Below are positions 53,594 through 61,591 of a stretch of 64,000 nt of DNA, piece after piece. Origin of the DNA: an uncultured Veillonellaceae bacterium (GTDB taxonomy: Bacteria > Bacillota > Negativicutes > Veillonellales > Dialisteraceae); NCBI GenBank assembly GCA_949286115.1, contig CASEBK010000033.1, positions 1-64,000 of the forward strand. The letters run 5' to 3'. Positions within the stretch are counted from its first letter, which is position 1, and every line of letters starts with the position of its first letter. Both the position numbers and the translations under genes were made by a program. Below the pieces are notes generated by a model. It made no database searches, had not been told where the DNA came from, and saw nothing but the letters and a program-made list of their open reading frames with translations.

Positions 53594-54240
53594 ATTGGGG
53601 AGAGGCGCTGCTCAGTCTGGTCTTTCCCTGCTGCTGCCCGGGATGCGGACGCATGACGGAGGCGGAGCGGCCGTGGTGCGAGGCGTGCCTACGGAAATTC
53701 TGGGAGCCTCGGCTTATCAGCGGCTCCCACAGCGGAGCGCTGGAGGGGTGCTACACCTGCTGCCGCTATACCGAAGGCATTCGGGCCTGCATCATCCGGT
53801 TGAAATATAATAGGGAGAAGTCTCTGGGCCGCGCGTTTCCCATGCTGCTGGAGCGTTTCCCCTGGTGGGACCGGCTCGCGGCGTACGATTTGGCCGCGCC
53901 CGTTCCGCTCTCCCGCGCGCGGAAGAAGAGCCGCGGCTACAACCAGTGCGATGTGATCTTTGCGTCTTTCATGAAACGCGTGGGAAAGACCTACGATGCG
54001 GAGCTTTTGGTGCGGCTCCGCGACACGAAGGTCCAGTCGACGCTCGACAGAGAGGCGAGGCAGCAGAACGTGAAAGACGCTTTTCATGTGAACCGCGGCC
54101 GCAGTGTGGCGGGGCGGCACATCCTGCTCCTGGACGATGTCTACACCACCGGGGCGACGCTTCGGGAGGCGGCGCGGGAACTGCGCCGGGCGGGCGCCGT
54201 CTCCGTGATGGGATTTACCGCTGCGAGCGGCGCACGATAA
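53590..54240 (+). CDS. comF: ComF family protein
   Basis: 216 residues. The N-terminal zinc-finger-like cysteines (CCCPGCGRM, CEACL, CCRY) and the C-terminal phosphoribosyltransferase-type motif LLLDDVYTTGATLREAA identify ComF. The protein is needed for DNA uptake in competent bacteria, but many non-competent species carry it. The start is GTG at 53590 inside the recD2 stop, with GGGGAGG upstream. Confidence 0.93.
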   Translation: MNWGEALLSLVFPCCCPGCGRMTEAERPWCEACLRKFWEPRLISGSHSGALEGCYTCCRYTEGIRACIIRLKYNREKSLGRAFPMLLERFPWWDRLAAYDLAAPVPLSRARKKSRGYNQCDVIFASFMKRVGKTYDAELLVRLRDTKVQSTLDREARQQNVKDAFHVNRGRSVAGRHILLLDDVYTTGATLREAARELRRAGAVSVMGFTAASGAR

Positions 54241-54242
54241 AA

Positions 54243-54277
54243 GACCCCGGTCATTGGAATGACTCGGGGCCTTTTTA
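54243..54277. terminator. Bidirectional terminator between comF and the HD-GYP gene
   Basis: CCCCGGTCATT (54245-54255) pairs with AATGAC-CGGGG (54258-54269, one bulge). There are T runs on both strands. Confidence 0.8.
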
Positions 54278-54294
54278 TAGGGCCTTCGTAGAGA

Positions 54295-54900
54295 TTACGG
54301 ATACAGCACGTGGAGGAAGGCGATCACGACTTCCGGATCGAACTGACTGCCGGAGCCGCTGAAGAGCGCCTGTGTCACGTCCTGCTTCGTCCGCTGGGGA
54401 AAATCCGGCGCGGAGTAGATGGTGCCGTCGTAATAGTCAGAGATGGCGAGGATGCGCGCGCCCAGCGGAATGTTCACGTTCTTCAGGTGCTTCGGATAGC
54501 CGCCGCCGTCCCAGCGCTCGTGATGAAAGCGGATGTAGGGGATGAGGTCCTGACAGGCGGGATTCGTCTCCAGCATGTTCGCGCCCAGGTCAGGATGCTT
54601 CTTGTACTGCTGGTATTCTCTCGTAGACAGGTTGGGGTAGCGGGAGAGCACGCGATTAGCCACCGTGAGGAGTCCGATGTCGTGAAGGAGTCCCGCATAG
54701 TGGATGAGCGTCACCTCATTGGCGGGCAGGCGCATGTGGAGCGCCGTCGCTCCGGCAAAGTTGGCGACCCGCACAGAATGCTCATAGAGCGCCTGCGATT
54801 TGAGGCGCATGAGGTAGGTGAAGTGGAGCGTGATATCTTCCAGCGTGTCCCGGATGCTGCTGAACGCAGCGGGCGTTTGAAAGAGAGAAGAAGTATACAT
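54295..54900 (-). CDS. HD-GYP domain protein
   Basis: 201 residues with a single HD-GYP domain and no receiver or sensor domain. The HD part has LLHDIGLLT and KKHPDLG; the GYP part has HHERWDGGGYPKHLKN. HD-GYP proteins usually hydrolyse cyclic di-GMP. The canonical HDIGK is HDIGL here, so activity is uncertain. The start at 54900 (MYTSSLF) has a weak ribosome binding site (GGATGG); a TTG at 54933 is less likely. Confidence 0.83.
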   Translation of the reverse strand: MYTSSLFQTPAAFSSIRDTLEDITLHFTYLMRLKSQALYEHSVRVANFAGATALHMRLPANEVTLIHYAGLLHDIGLLTVANRVLSRYPNLSTREYQQYKKHPDLGANMLETNPACQDLIPYIRFHHERWDGGGYPKHLKNVNIPLGARILAISDYYDGTIYSAPDFPQRTKQDVTQALFSGSGSQFDPEVVIAFLHVLYP

Positions 54901-54960
54901 GAGAGACCATCCGCAGAGAAATGCCGCCTGCAAAAGGCAGCGGCAGGAAACAGAGGCAAA

Positions 54961-54990
54961 GAAAAAGCAGCACAGGCTGCTTCTTTTTTT
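54961..54990. terminator. Terminator between the small GNAT gene and the HD-GYP gene
   Basis: GAAAAAGCAGC (54961-54971) and GCTGCTTCTTTTT pair around ACAG. On the minus strand it ends the small GNAT gene. Confidence 0.82.
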
Positions 54991-55008
54991 ATGAGGCCGG
55001 GAAAGGAG

Positions 55009-55260
55009 TCACGCTTTGTCGTGACGCTTCAGCCATGCAGTCATATAGGAGCACTCTGAACGGATCTCTTTATGCTGACTTCGGGTGTAGTCCCAGGCGG
55101 CGCCGGCAAGCTGCCCTGCCAGCCCCCGTCCGGAGAGCGCAGACGGCACGACCGTGTGGAGCACGGTGACAGCCCCGTCATCCTCTTTGTATTCCAGCCA
55201 GGAAATGCCTTCCGGATTTTCAATGGTGAATTTATGATTTGTCGTATCGTGATGGACCAT
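55009..55260 (-). CDS. Small GNAT-like acetyltransferase (YjdJ/COG2388 group)
   Basis: 83 residues, far shorter than typical GNAT proteins but the normal size for this subgroup. HTVVPSALSGRGLAGQLAGAAWDY is the acetyl-CoA-binding motif A, and CSYMTAWLKRH is the conserved C-terminus. The substrate is unknown. AAAGGAGG precedes the ATG. Confidence 0.85.
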   Translation of the reverse strand: MVHHDTTNHKFTIENPEGISWLEYKEDDGAVTVLHTVVPSALSGRGLAGQLAGAAWDYTRSQHKEIRSECSYMTAWLKRHDKA

Positions 55261-55450
55261 GACAGCCGCCTCCTTTACCGTTTATTTTATAAAATTTCCC
55301 GCCGCTCGTCAAAAGGCTTTGCCGTGTATGCCTATTTCCTATAGCGCGGCGGCATCCATGATGTATAGGAGGCTGACACCGCGCGCAGGTGTGGTATGAT
55401 GACAGATAGCGGCCTGTGAAAAAAATACAGAGCAGGCCGCACGGGATTTC

Positions 55451-55479
55451 TTGACAAAACGGGAATTTCCCTATATACT
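55451..55479 (+). promoter_or_regulatory. Promoter of the infC-rpmI-rplT operon
   Basis: Consensus TTGACA (55451-55456), a 17-nt spacer and TATACT (55474-55479). Confidence 0.88.
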
Positions 55480-55483
55480 TTTA

Positions 55484-55590
55484 CACGTATCAATTGCAAG
55501 AAGAAGTCATCCGCTTCTCACCTTACAAGGCTCGCGCTACTAAGGTCACGCATGAATTCATGGCGGACGGCTTCGGCTGTCCGCTTTTCC
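55484..55590 (+). promoter_or_regulatory. infC leader with intrinsic attenuator (L20-type autoregulation candidate)
   Basis: The leader of about 140 nt carries CCGCTTCTCACC, as in Firmicute infC leaders. It ends with GCGGACGG (55563-55570) pairing with CTGTCCGC (55577-55584), then TTTTCCTT. In Bacillus-type leaders L20 promotes termination here. Confidence 0.65.
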
Positions 55591-55622
55591 TTGCAATGAA
55601 AACTTTTTCGGAGGTGAAAAGA

Positions 55623-56132
55623 ATAAGTAGGGAACTCAGTATCAATGAGCAGATCCGCGCCCGCGAGGTCCGGGTCGTCAGCGATACAAACGAACAGTTG
55701 GGGATCATGGCTCTTCGCGATGCGATTCGTCTGGCCGAGGAAAAAGGACTTGATCTCGTGGAGGTCGCGCCGAACGGCAAGCCTCCGGTGTGCCGCATGA
55801 TGAACTACGGCAAGTACAGATATGAACAGCAGAAGCGCGATAAGGAAGCCAAGAAGAAACAGAAGATCTTCCAGATCAAAGAAGTCAAACTTCGTCCGAA
55901 TATCGAAGATCACGATTTCTTCGTAAAGCTGAAGCATGCCCAGCGTTTCCTTGCGGACGGCAACAAGGTCAAGGTGACCATCATGTTCCGCGGCCGCGAG
56001 ATGACGCATCCCGAACTGGGCAGAGAAGTCCTGGACCGTGTGGTCAAGGAGCTCGGAGACACGATTGTTCGCGAGAAGCCGCCGAAAATCGAAGGCCGCA
56101 ATATGACGATGGTCATTGCGCCGAAAGCTTGA
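55623..56132 (+). CDS. infC: Translation initiation factor IF-3, ATA start
   Basis: 169 residues. It prevents premature 50S joining and checks start codons. The N domain has [13 protein letters not shown] and the C domain has [14 protein letters not shown] and REMTHPELG. The start appears to be ATA at 55623 behind GGAGG with 8-nt spacing. Upstream in-frame GTG (55614) and ATG (55596) have no ribosome binding site and would add residues not found in IF-3. A non-AUG start is the known basis of infC self-control. Confidence 0.93.
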   Translation: MSRELSINEQIRAREVRVVSDTNEQLGIMALRDAIRLAEEKGLDLVEVAPNGKPPVCRMMNYGKYRYEQQKRDKEAKKKQKIFQIKEVKLRPNIEDHDFFVKLKHAQRFLADGNKVKVTIMFRGREMTHPELGREVLDRVVKELGDTIVREKPPKIEGRNMTMVIAPKA

Positions 56133-56148
56133 TAAAGGAGAGATTATT

Positions 56149-56346
56149 ATGCCGAAAATGAAAACTCGCCGCGCTGCAGCAAAGCGCTTCACGGAAACCG
56201 GTTCCGGTCAGTTCAAGAGAAACAAAGCATTCCACAGCCACATTCTTGAAAAGAAATCCCCGAAGAGAAAGAGAAATTTCAGAAAAGCAGCGATGATTTC
56301 CAAGTCTGACTACAAGCGTGTAGTGAGAATGCTGCCGAACGGCTAA
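56149..56346 (+). CDS. rpmI: 50S ribosomal protein L35
   Basis: 65 residues with [14 protein letters not shown] and the [10 protein letters not shown]-terminal segment. AAAGGAGAG precedes the ATG at 56149. Confidence 0.97.
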   Translation: MPKMKTRRAAAKRFTETGSGQFKRNKAFHSHILEKKSPKRKRNFRKAAMISKSDYKRVVRMLPNG

Positions 56347-56365
56347 GAGAAGGAGGATCTGAAGA

Positions 56366-56716
56366 ATGGCAAGAGTAAAAAGCGGACTTACGAACCACGC
56401 AAGACATAAAAAGATTCTGAAACTGGCAAAGGGCTATAGAGGCGCTCGTCACGCACAGTTCCGCAAGGCGAACGAGCTCGTCATGAAGGCTCTCTACTAT
56501 GCAAGAAGAGACCGCAGAGCGAAGAAGAGAGAATTCCGCAAGCTTTGGATTATCCGCATCAACGCGGCAGCTCGTCAGAACGGCCTCACGTACAGCAAGC
56601 TGATCGCAGGCCTGAACAAGGCGGGCATCGAAGTGAACCGCAAGATGCTTTCCGAACTGGCGATCCACGATCCGGCAGCGTTCACGAAGCTCGCAGAAGC
56701 AGCAAAGAATGCGTAA
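56366..56716 (+). CDS. rplT: 50S ribosomal protein L20
   Basis: 116 residues with the canonical [20 protein letters not shown] and [22 protein letters not shown]20 assembles early on 23S rRNA and in Firmicutes also represses its own operon through the infC leader. Confidence 0.98.
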   Translation: MARVKSGLTNHARHKKILKLAKGYRGARHAQFRKANELVMKALYYARRDRRAKKREFRKLWIIRINAAARQNGLTYSKLIAGLNKAGIEVNRKMLSELAIHDPAAFTKLAEAAKNA

Positions 56717-56724
56717 TGAAAAAG

Positions 56725-56756
56725 AAGATGTGTCCTACCTGGACGCATCTTTTTTC
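56725..56756 (+). terminator. Terminator after rplT
   Basis: AAGATGTGTCC and GGACGCATCTT pair around TACCT and are followed by TTTTT. Confidence 0.85.
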
Positions 56757-56775
56757 GTGACAAAAGGAGACGCTC

Positions 56776-57246
56776 ATGGATGTACGATGGAGCGGCCTGG
56801 AGGAGATCGAGGCGTGGATGATGCTCACAGAGGAGGTGCGGGCGTATTTCCCCGGTCTGGAGACGGAGGAGGGGATGCGGGCGCATCGTCAGACGCTGCT
56901 GAGGTATATGAAGGCCGGGCGGGCGCTTTCCTGCTGGATGAACGGGGCGCTGGCAGGCGTGCTTCTGTATACCCTGTCGCCGGGGTCGCTGGATTTTCTG
57001 GCGGTGCGAAGCAGATGCCGCCGCTGTCATGCGGCGGAAACGCTGATTCGGGCGGCGCTGGAGGAGATCGGACCGGGAGAGGTCACGGTGATGACTCATC
57101 GGGCAGGCGTGCCGGAAGGGCAGGCGGCACGAACCCTGTATCGAAAAATGGGCTTTGAGGAAGGACCGGTGACAGAGGCATTCGGCGCGCCCGTGCAGGT
57201 GCTGTATCTGCGAAGGGTCGCAAAAGAAAAAGACGGACGGGAATGA
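56776..57246 (+). CDS. GNAT-family acetyltransferase
   Basis: 156 residues. The C-terminal half has the late GNAT motif GQAARTLYRKMGFEEGP, and the N-terminal half shows a weak domain with ALAGVLLYTLSPGSLDFLAVRSRCRRC. The substrate is unknown. AAAGGAGA precedes the ATG. The stop lies inside the terminator stem shared with the next convergent gene. Confidence 0.75.
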   Translation: MDVRWSGLEEIEAWMMLTEEVRAYFPGLETEEGMRAHRQTLLRYMKAGRALSCWMNGALAGVLLYTLSPGSLDFLAVRSRCRRCHAAETLIRAALEEIGPGEVTVMTHRAGVPEGQAARTLYRKMGFEEGPVTEAFGAPVQVLYLRRVAKEKDGRE

Positions 57247-57264
57247 ACCTGTCCGTCTTTTTTT
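57230..57264. terminator. Bidirectional terminator between the GNAT and 2-hydroxyacid dehydrogenase genes
   Basis: AGACGGACGGG (57231-57241) and CCTGTCCGTCT (57248-57258) pair with one G-U, with A and T runs outside. It overlaps the end of the GNAT coding sequence. Confidence 0.87.
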
Positions 57265-57271
57265 GTATCGG

Positions 57272-58213
57272 TCAGCAGATGACGTTTTTCTGCCGGCCGT
57301 CTTTCCATGCCTGAATATTGTCAAATACGATGGCAGCGCGGCGCTCCATGGCCTGGCGGCTGAAGAAGCCGATGTGCGGCGTGAGAAGGCACCGCGGCGC
57401 CGAGAGGAGCGGATGGTCCGCGGGAAGCGGCGGCTCTGTGTCGTACACGTCGATGCCCGCTCCGCCGATGCGTCCGTTTTTCAGCGCATCAGCCAGCGCA
57501 GCGGCGTCTACGATGGGACTGCGGGCGGTGTTGATGAGAAGTGCTGTTGGCTTCATGAGCGCCAGCTCCCGTGTGCCGATGAGGCGGCGCGTTTCCTCCG
57601 TGAGCGGCAGATGGATAGATACGATGTCGCAGGTAGAAAGGAGCGTGTCCAGATCGGTGTAATGGATGGCATCGTCTTTTGGCGTGCGGCTCCATCCCCA
57701 CACATCGCAGCCGAAGGCGCGGGCGAGCTCTCCCGTGCGGCGGCCAATCGCGCCGGTGCCGATGATGCCGAAGCGCTTGCCGGCGATCTCCGTGCCGAGG
57801 AAGCCTGCGCTGCCCTGACCGCTGCGCACGGCCGGGTCTGCCTGCGGCAGCGAGCGGCAGAGGGAGAGGACCATGCCAAAGACGAGCTCGGCGACGGCTT
57901 CCGTGGAGTAGCCGGCGCAGTTGGAGACGGCGATGTGATGCTCGCGGCAGTAGGCGATATCTGCATGGTCTACGCCGGTAAAGGCGATGCAGAGGTAACG
58001 AAGCTGCGCCGCCTGGGCGAGGGCTTCTGCCCGACAGGGATAGTTCGCGATGACCGCGGCGTCCGCAGAAGCGAGGCGGCGGCCCAGTTCCGCCTGATCG
58101 GACGGGCGGTCGACGTAAGTCTCGATGGTCCAGCCTGCTTCGGAAAGAGGACTGAAAAGTTCGCGAAGATGCGCGTCAGAGACGGCAAGAGGTTCGGCAA
58201 TGACTAATTTCAT
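57272..58213 (-). CDS. D-2-hydroxyacid dehydrogenase family protein
   Basis: 313 residues. The NAD-binding motif is IIGTGAIGRRTG (near 150). The catalytic Arg is in NTARSPIVD, Glu in DVYDTEPPL and His in LTPHIGF. It reduces a 2-keto acid to a D-2-hydroxy acid or the reverse. The substrate (lactate, glycerate or phosphoglycerate type) is not set by sequence; it lacks the ACT domain of long SerA proteins. AAAGGAG is upstream of the ATG. Confidence 0.9.
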   Translation of the reverse strand: MKLVIAEPLAVSDAHLRELFSPLSEAGWTIETYVDRPSDQAELGRRLASADAAVIANYPCRAEALAQAAQLRYLCIAFTGVDHADIAYCREHHIAVSNCAGYSTEAVAELVFGMVLSLCRSLPQADPAVRSGQGSAGFLGTEIAGKRFGIIGTGAIGRRTGELARAFGCDVWGWSRTPKDDAIHYTDLDTLLSTCDIVSIHLPLTEETRRLIGTRELALMKPTALLINTARSPIVDAAALADALKNGRIGGAGIDVYDTEPPLPADHPLLSAPRCLLTPHIGFFSRQAMERRAAIVFDNIQAWKDGRQKNVIC

Positions 58214-58238
58214 GAAGAAACTCCTTTCAAATAGAAAC

Positions 58239-59120
58239 TCAGGAATGGCGGCAAAGACGGAGCAGCGGGCGGCTGGGGAGCTGCGACCAGAAGACCCCGG
58301 CGGTCATGCAGGCCACGCCCATAAGCTCCCGGGCGGTCATCGTTTCGCCGAGGAAAAGAAAACCGCCGATGCCGCCGAAGACCATCTCCAGACTGAGGAT
58401 CATGGAGCACTCCGTAGGCGGCAGATATTTCTGGCCGATGCTCTGCAGGGTATATCCCACGCCGGTGGAAAAGATCCCCGTGTAGAGAATCGGCTGCCAC
58501 GCGGCAAAGAGCGCTCCGAGGTCGACGGTTTCAAAGGCGGCCGCGCCGGCCAGATTGAGCAGGCCGCACACGAGGAACTGCCCCGCGGAGATCTCCACGG
58601 GATTGTACCGCGCCGATGCATAATCCAGATAGAGGATGTGGCCGGCAAAGCAGACGGCGCAGAGAAAGACCAGCAGGTCCCCCGTGCCGATGGTCAACGT
58701 TTCTGTGACGGACAGCAGGTAAACGCCTGTGATGGCCAGCACGGCGCCGACGGCGTGATTGAGGCGGAGGACATTGCCCAGAAAAAGCCCGAAGATGGGC
58801 ACGAGCAGGATGTATGTCGCCGTGATGAAGCTCGCCTTGGATGCCGTCGTATAGAGCAGGCCGCACTGCTGGAGCACCATCCCGCCGCAGAGGATGCAGC
58901 CCGCGAGGGATGCGGCGAGCCAGCAGGGAAATGACGCTCTCTTCGCTGGAGGCGACGGATGAGTCCAGAGAAGCACCGGCACGAGCGACACCGCGCCGAT
59001 GAGCGAGCGGACCGCATTGAACGTGAGCGGGCCGATGTCATCCATGGCGACGACCTGCGCGGTGAATGCGAAGCCCCAGATCGCGGCGGTGAGCACGAGA
59101 AGAAGACGATAGCGGATCAT
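58239..59120 (-). CDS. EamA/DMT-family transporter
   Basis: 293 residues with ten membrane segments in two EamA repeats (LTAAIWGFAFTAQVVAM; LVFLCAVCFAGHILYLDYAS). The second repeat ends in ECSMILSLEMVFGGIGGFLFLGE, the family signature. It is a second DMT carrier, not closely similar to the one at 32297. The start at 59120 (MIRYRLLL) has only a weak AGG; upstream ATGs extend the chain without a ribosome binding site. Confidence 0.83.
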   Translation of the reverse strand: MIRYRLLLVLTAAIWGFAFTAQVVAMDDIGPLTFNAVRSLIGAVSLVPVLLWTHPSPPAKRASFPCWLAASLAGCILCGGMVLQQCGLLYTTASKASFITATYILLVPIFGLFLGNVLRLNHAVGAVLAITGVYLLSVTETLTIGTGDLLVFLCAVCFAGHILYLDYASARYNPVEISAGQFLVCGLLNLAGAAAFETVDLGALFAAWQPILYTGIFSTGVGYTLQSIGQKYLPPTECSMILSLEMVFGGIGGFLFLGETMTARELMGVACMTAGVFWSQLPSRPLLRLCRHS

Positions 59121-59244
59121 AAGCACGACCTGATGAATGATTTGGGCAAAAAGATTGCCATCCATGATTTCTGTTATGGCATTCATTATAATATAATTAT
59201 GAAAAGAAAGAAATATTTCGTGAATAGGGAAGGCGGTAGAGACG

Positions 59245-60054
59245 ATGAAGATACGGCTGGCGGCGATCGATCTGGACGGGACGCTGCTTCGCGACGACAT
59301 GACCATATCAGATTTTTCAAAGGCGGTGATCCGGAAAGCGGCAGAACAGGTGAAGATCGTCGTCGCCACAGGGCGCATGTTCGACTCCGCCCGGGAGAAA
59401 GCATGGCTGCTCGGTCTGGGCGACGTGCCGGTCATCTGTTACACCGGCGCTTGGATCGGTCTGGCCGAGTCCGGCCGCATCCTCTGCCGCGAAGGGATAC
59501 CGCTCTGCACGGCTGAAGAGATCCTTCGCGACGGGCGGGAGAAGGGATGGCTGATCCAGTCCTACATCGATGATAAGATCTGCCTGCCCGCACCGTCGGA
59601 AGCCGAAGAACGCTGCCGGAAATACCGGTCCAAAGCGGCGGTCTATCTGGGAGACCGCTTTTATCATCCTGCCAAAGAACCGACGCGGCTCATCGTCGTG
59701 GAAGAAGACGAAGCCGCGCGGGAAGCCATCAGGATCTTCCTGGAGGCGCACTATGGAGACATCGTCGAGATGGTCCATCCCGGCGATATGTTTCTCGACA
59801 TCCATAAAAAAGGCGTATCCAAGGCCAGCGCGCTCCGCCGCCTGGGCAGTCGCTGGGGCATCGTGCCGGAAGAGATGGTCTCCTTCGGAAATACAGAAAA
59901 CGACGCGTCCATGCTCGCCATGACCGGCCTCTCCTACGCCGTCGCAAACGCTGAGCCAGAAGCCAAAGCCGCCGCCAAAGAGATCCTCCCCCTCACCAAT
60001 AACGAAGACGGCCCCGCTCGTCAGCTGGCCAGGCTCCTTCACATCGCCCTATAG
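59245..60054 (+). CDS. Cof-type HAD phosphatase
   Basis: 269 residues. It has HAD motif I DLDGTLL (9-15), motif II TGR (near 42), the C2 cap (about 80-190), motif III lysine in KGVSKASAL, and motif IV GNTENDASML. Members dephosphorylate sugar phosphates or FMN/PLP-type cofactors. GGAAGGCGG lies ahead of the ATG. Confidence 0.9.
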   Translation: MKIRLAAIDLDGTLLRDDMTISDFSKAVIRKAAEQVKIVVATGRMFDSAREKAWLLGLGDVPVICYTGAWIGLAESGRILCREGIPLCTAEEILRDGREKGWLIQSYIDDKICLPAPSEAEERCRKYRSKAAVYLGDRFYHPAKEPTRLIVVEEDEAAREAIRIFLEAHYGDIVEMVHPGDMFLDIHKKGVSKASALRRLGSRWGIVPEEMVSFGNTENDASMLAMTGLSYAVANAEPEAKAAAKEILPLTNNEDGPARQLARLLHIAL

Positions 60055-60193
60055 ACGGACAATCCCCATTCGCGCAAAGCAGCGGTAAACAGAGGCCTGA
60101 TCAGCATAAAATCACAATCTTTCGCATAGCAGAAAACCGCTTCGCGAAATCCTCCCTGCCAACGCCAAGCAGATCTCCCCAAATGAGCAGACA
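60055..60193. other. Intergenic stretch before the CRISPR relic
   Basis: No coding, tRNA or terminator signal seen. A further repeat unit would be expected at about 60126-60158 by period, but the sequence there shows only a faint tail-like resemblance (CGCGAAAT). It may be an eroded repeat or leader. Confidence 0.5.
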
Positions 60194-60429
60194 GTCACAT
60201 CCCCCGCGGGATGTGTGGATTGAAATATGAATGCCGAGTCAGGTATTGACGCCGTCCGCGAGTCACATCCTCCGCGAGATGTGTGGGGTGAAATTGTATC
60301 CAGTGGGCGTCGTTGCCGCTCCCCTTCCCATCGCATTCCTTGCGGGGTGCGTGGATTGAAATAACTGGAAGGCGGGCCTTGCCGTGTGAGATCCCCGGTC
60401 GCACTCCTCACGGAGCACGTAGGTGAAAT
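60194..60429 (+). CRISPR. Orphan, decayed type I-C-like CRISPR array (4 repeats, 3 spacers)
   Basis: Four degenerate repeats lie at 60194-60226, 60262-60294, 60330-60362 and 60398-60429 (33, 33, 33 and 32 nt), separated by three spacers of exactly 35 nt. They start GTCACATC, GTCACATC, ATCGCATT and GTCGCACT and end GTGGATTGAAAT, GTGGGGTGAAAT, GTGGATTGAAAT and GTAGGTGAAAT. They match the type I-C repeat pattern (GTCGCACTCC...GTGGATTGAAAT). No cas gene is in the window, and each repeat differs from the others, so this looks like a relic. Confidence 0.85.
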
Positions 60430-60936
60430 GGGAGGATAAAAATAAGTGAGAATTAAAGAACTCAAATAAAAAGGCTCACAAAATTGCCTGATGCAGACGA
60501 GCGGCTGATGGCTCGATCGTCCAGCGCGATTTTGGAGCTTTGTTGTAAGAGAGAATAGCTGCTAAGCAAAACGCCGGGCGGCGCATTTTTTCCGGTGCGA
60601 GGAGGCGGCATGGGGCGTACCGTGTGGTTCGTGTTTTATGGGATGAAATGAAACACTGAGACGAAGTCGGGGCACCAGGAATGATTTGAGAATGCGGCGG
60701 ATTATGAATGCGGAATAAAAGCCTGTATGGGAAGAAACGACGGGGAAATGACAGGGAGCACATAGGCCTGCTTTAGATGAAACATGACGGCTGGAAAGAT
60801 GGGGGCCGCCGCAGCTCTGCAGGATGGGGAGACACGTAATTTGGGCGTGGGACATCGCGGTTCGAATACGGGTCAAAATTTAGAAAGGACATCTTCTTTG
60901 GCAAAAGGGAAGGAGGCTCTGTGATTGATGCAAATA
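60430..60936. other. Intergenic stretch without a supported gene
   Basis: About 500 nt. Short frames exist but have no ribosome binding site or recognisable protein. A GGTTCGAAT element near 60860 resembles a tRNA T-loop, but no cloverleaf surrounds it. Base composition is lower in GC than the flanking genes. It may be eroded CRISPR-locus or mobile DNA. Confidence 0.5.
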
Positions 60937-60978
60937 AAAACAGGCGGTCTGCCTATGGTGGGGCAGGCTGCCTGTTTT
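60937..60978. terminator. Terminator after the gamma-carbonic anhydrase-like gene
   Basis: AAAACAGGC (60937-60945) and GCCTGTTTT (60970-60978) pair, with an inner TCTGCC/GGCAGG-type stem. It serves the minus-strand operon. Confidence 0.85.
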
Positions 60979-60996
60979 GTTTTGTATGAAGAACGA

Positions 60997-61554
60997 TCAG
61001 AAGACTGCGGAGCCGTCGAACTGTTCGCCGCCGATGTTCGGGTTCGCGCCGTACTGGATGGCCCATTCGTACTTGTATTTGAGGGCCTGTTCGTGGAGCT
61101 TCTGCATGACGTCCTGGGTGCGGACGATCTTGCCGGGGACGCCGACCACGAGGGAGTGGGGCGGGATGACCTGGTTGGCGAGGACGAGCGCACCAGCGGC
61201 GATGATGGAGCCGCGGCCGATCTTGGCGCCGGTGAGAATGGTGGCGTGCATGCCCACGAGGACGTGGTCTTCGATGGTGCAGGCGTGGACGCAGGCGCAG
61301 TGGCCGATGGTCACATAGTCGCCGATGATGCACGGATGGTCGTCGGCCACGTGGAGGCAGGAGAGGTCCTGCACGTTGGAACATTTGCCGATGGAGATAT
61401 AATTCACATCGCCGCGGGCGACGACGCCGGGCCAGAGGCTGGACTCCGCGCCGACGCGGACGTCACCGTAAAGATGGACGCCCGGTGCGACGAAGGCGTT
61501 TTCATCGATCTGTGGGGTGATGCCTTTGAAACTCTGAGAATGCAGTGTATACAT
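60997..61554 (-). CDS. Gamma-carbonic anhydrase-like hexapeptide protein (YrdA/PaaY group)
   Basis: 185 residues of left-handed beta-helix repeats. The zinc histidines are in LHVADDH (near 68-72) and IGHCACVHAC (near 84-90), with RGDVNYISIGKCSNVQD just before. Family members bind zinc; carbonic anhydrase activity is proven for a few only. AAGGAGG precedes the ATG. It lies 37 nt after the FabK-like gene in the same operon. Confidence 0.9.
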   Translation of the reverse strand: MYTLHSQSFKGITPQIDENAFVAPGVHLYGDVRVGAESSLWPGVVARGDVNYISIGKCSNVQDLSCLHVADDHPCIIGDYVTIGHCACVHACTIEDHVLVGMHATILTGAKIGRGSIIAAGALVLANQVIPPHSLVVGVPGKIVRTQDVMQKLHEQALKYKYEWAIQYGANPNIGGEQFDGSAVF

Positions 61555-61591
61555 GGCGATTCCTCCTTTTCAATGCATTGAGAAATGATCC

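Noticed and set aside
60112-60465. Minus-strand frames giving repeated ISIHAPRKECD- and FNPRTPQGM-like peptides
   Set aside because: These peptides are the usual false translations of type I-C CRISPR repeats, so they support the array and not a protein.
60850-60890. tRNA-like GGTTCGAAT element
   Set aside because: No acceptor, D or anticodon stem can be built around it.
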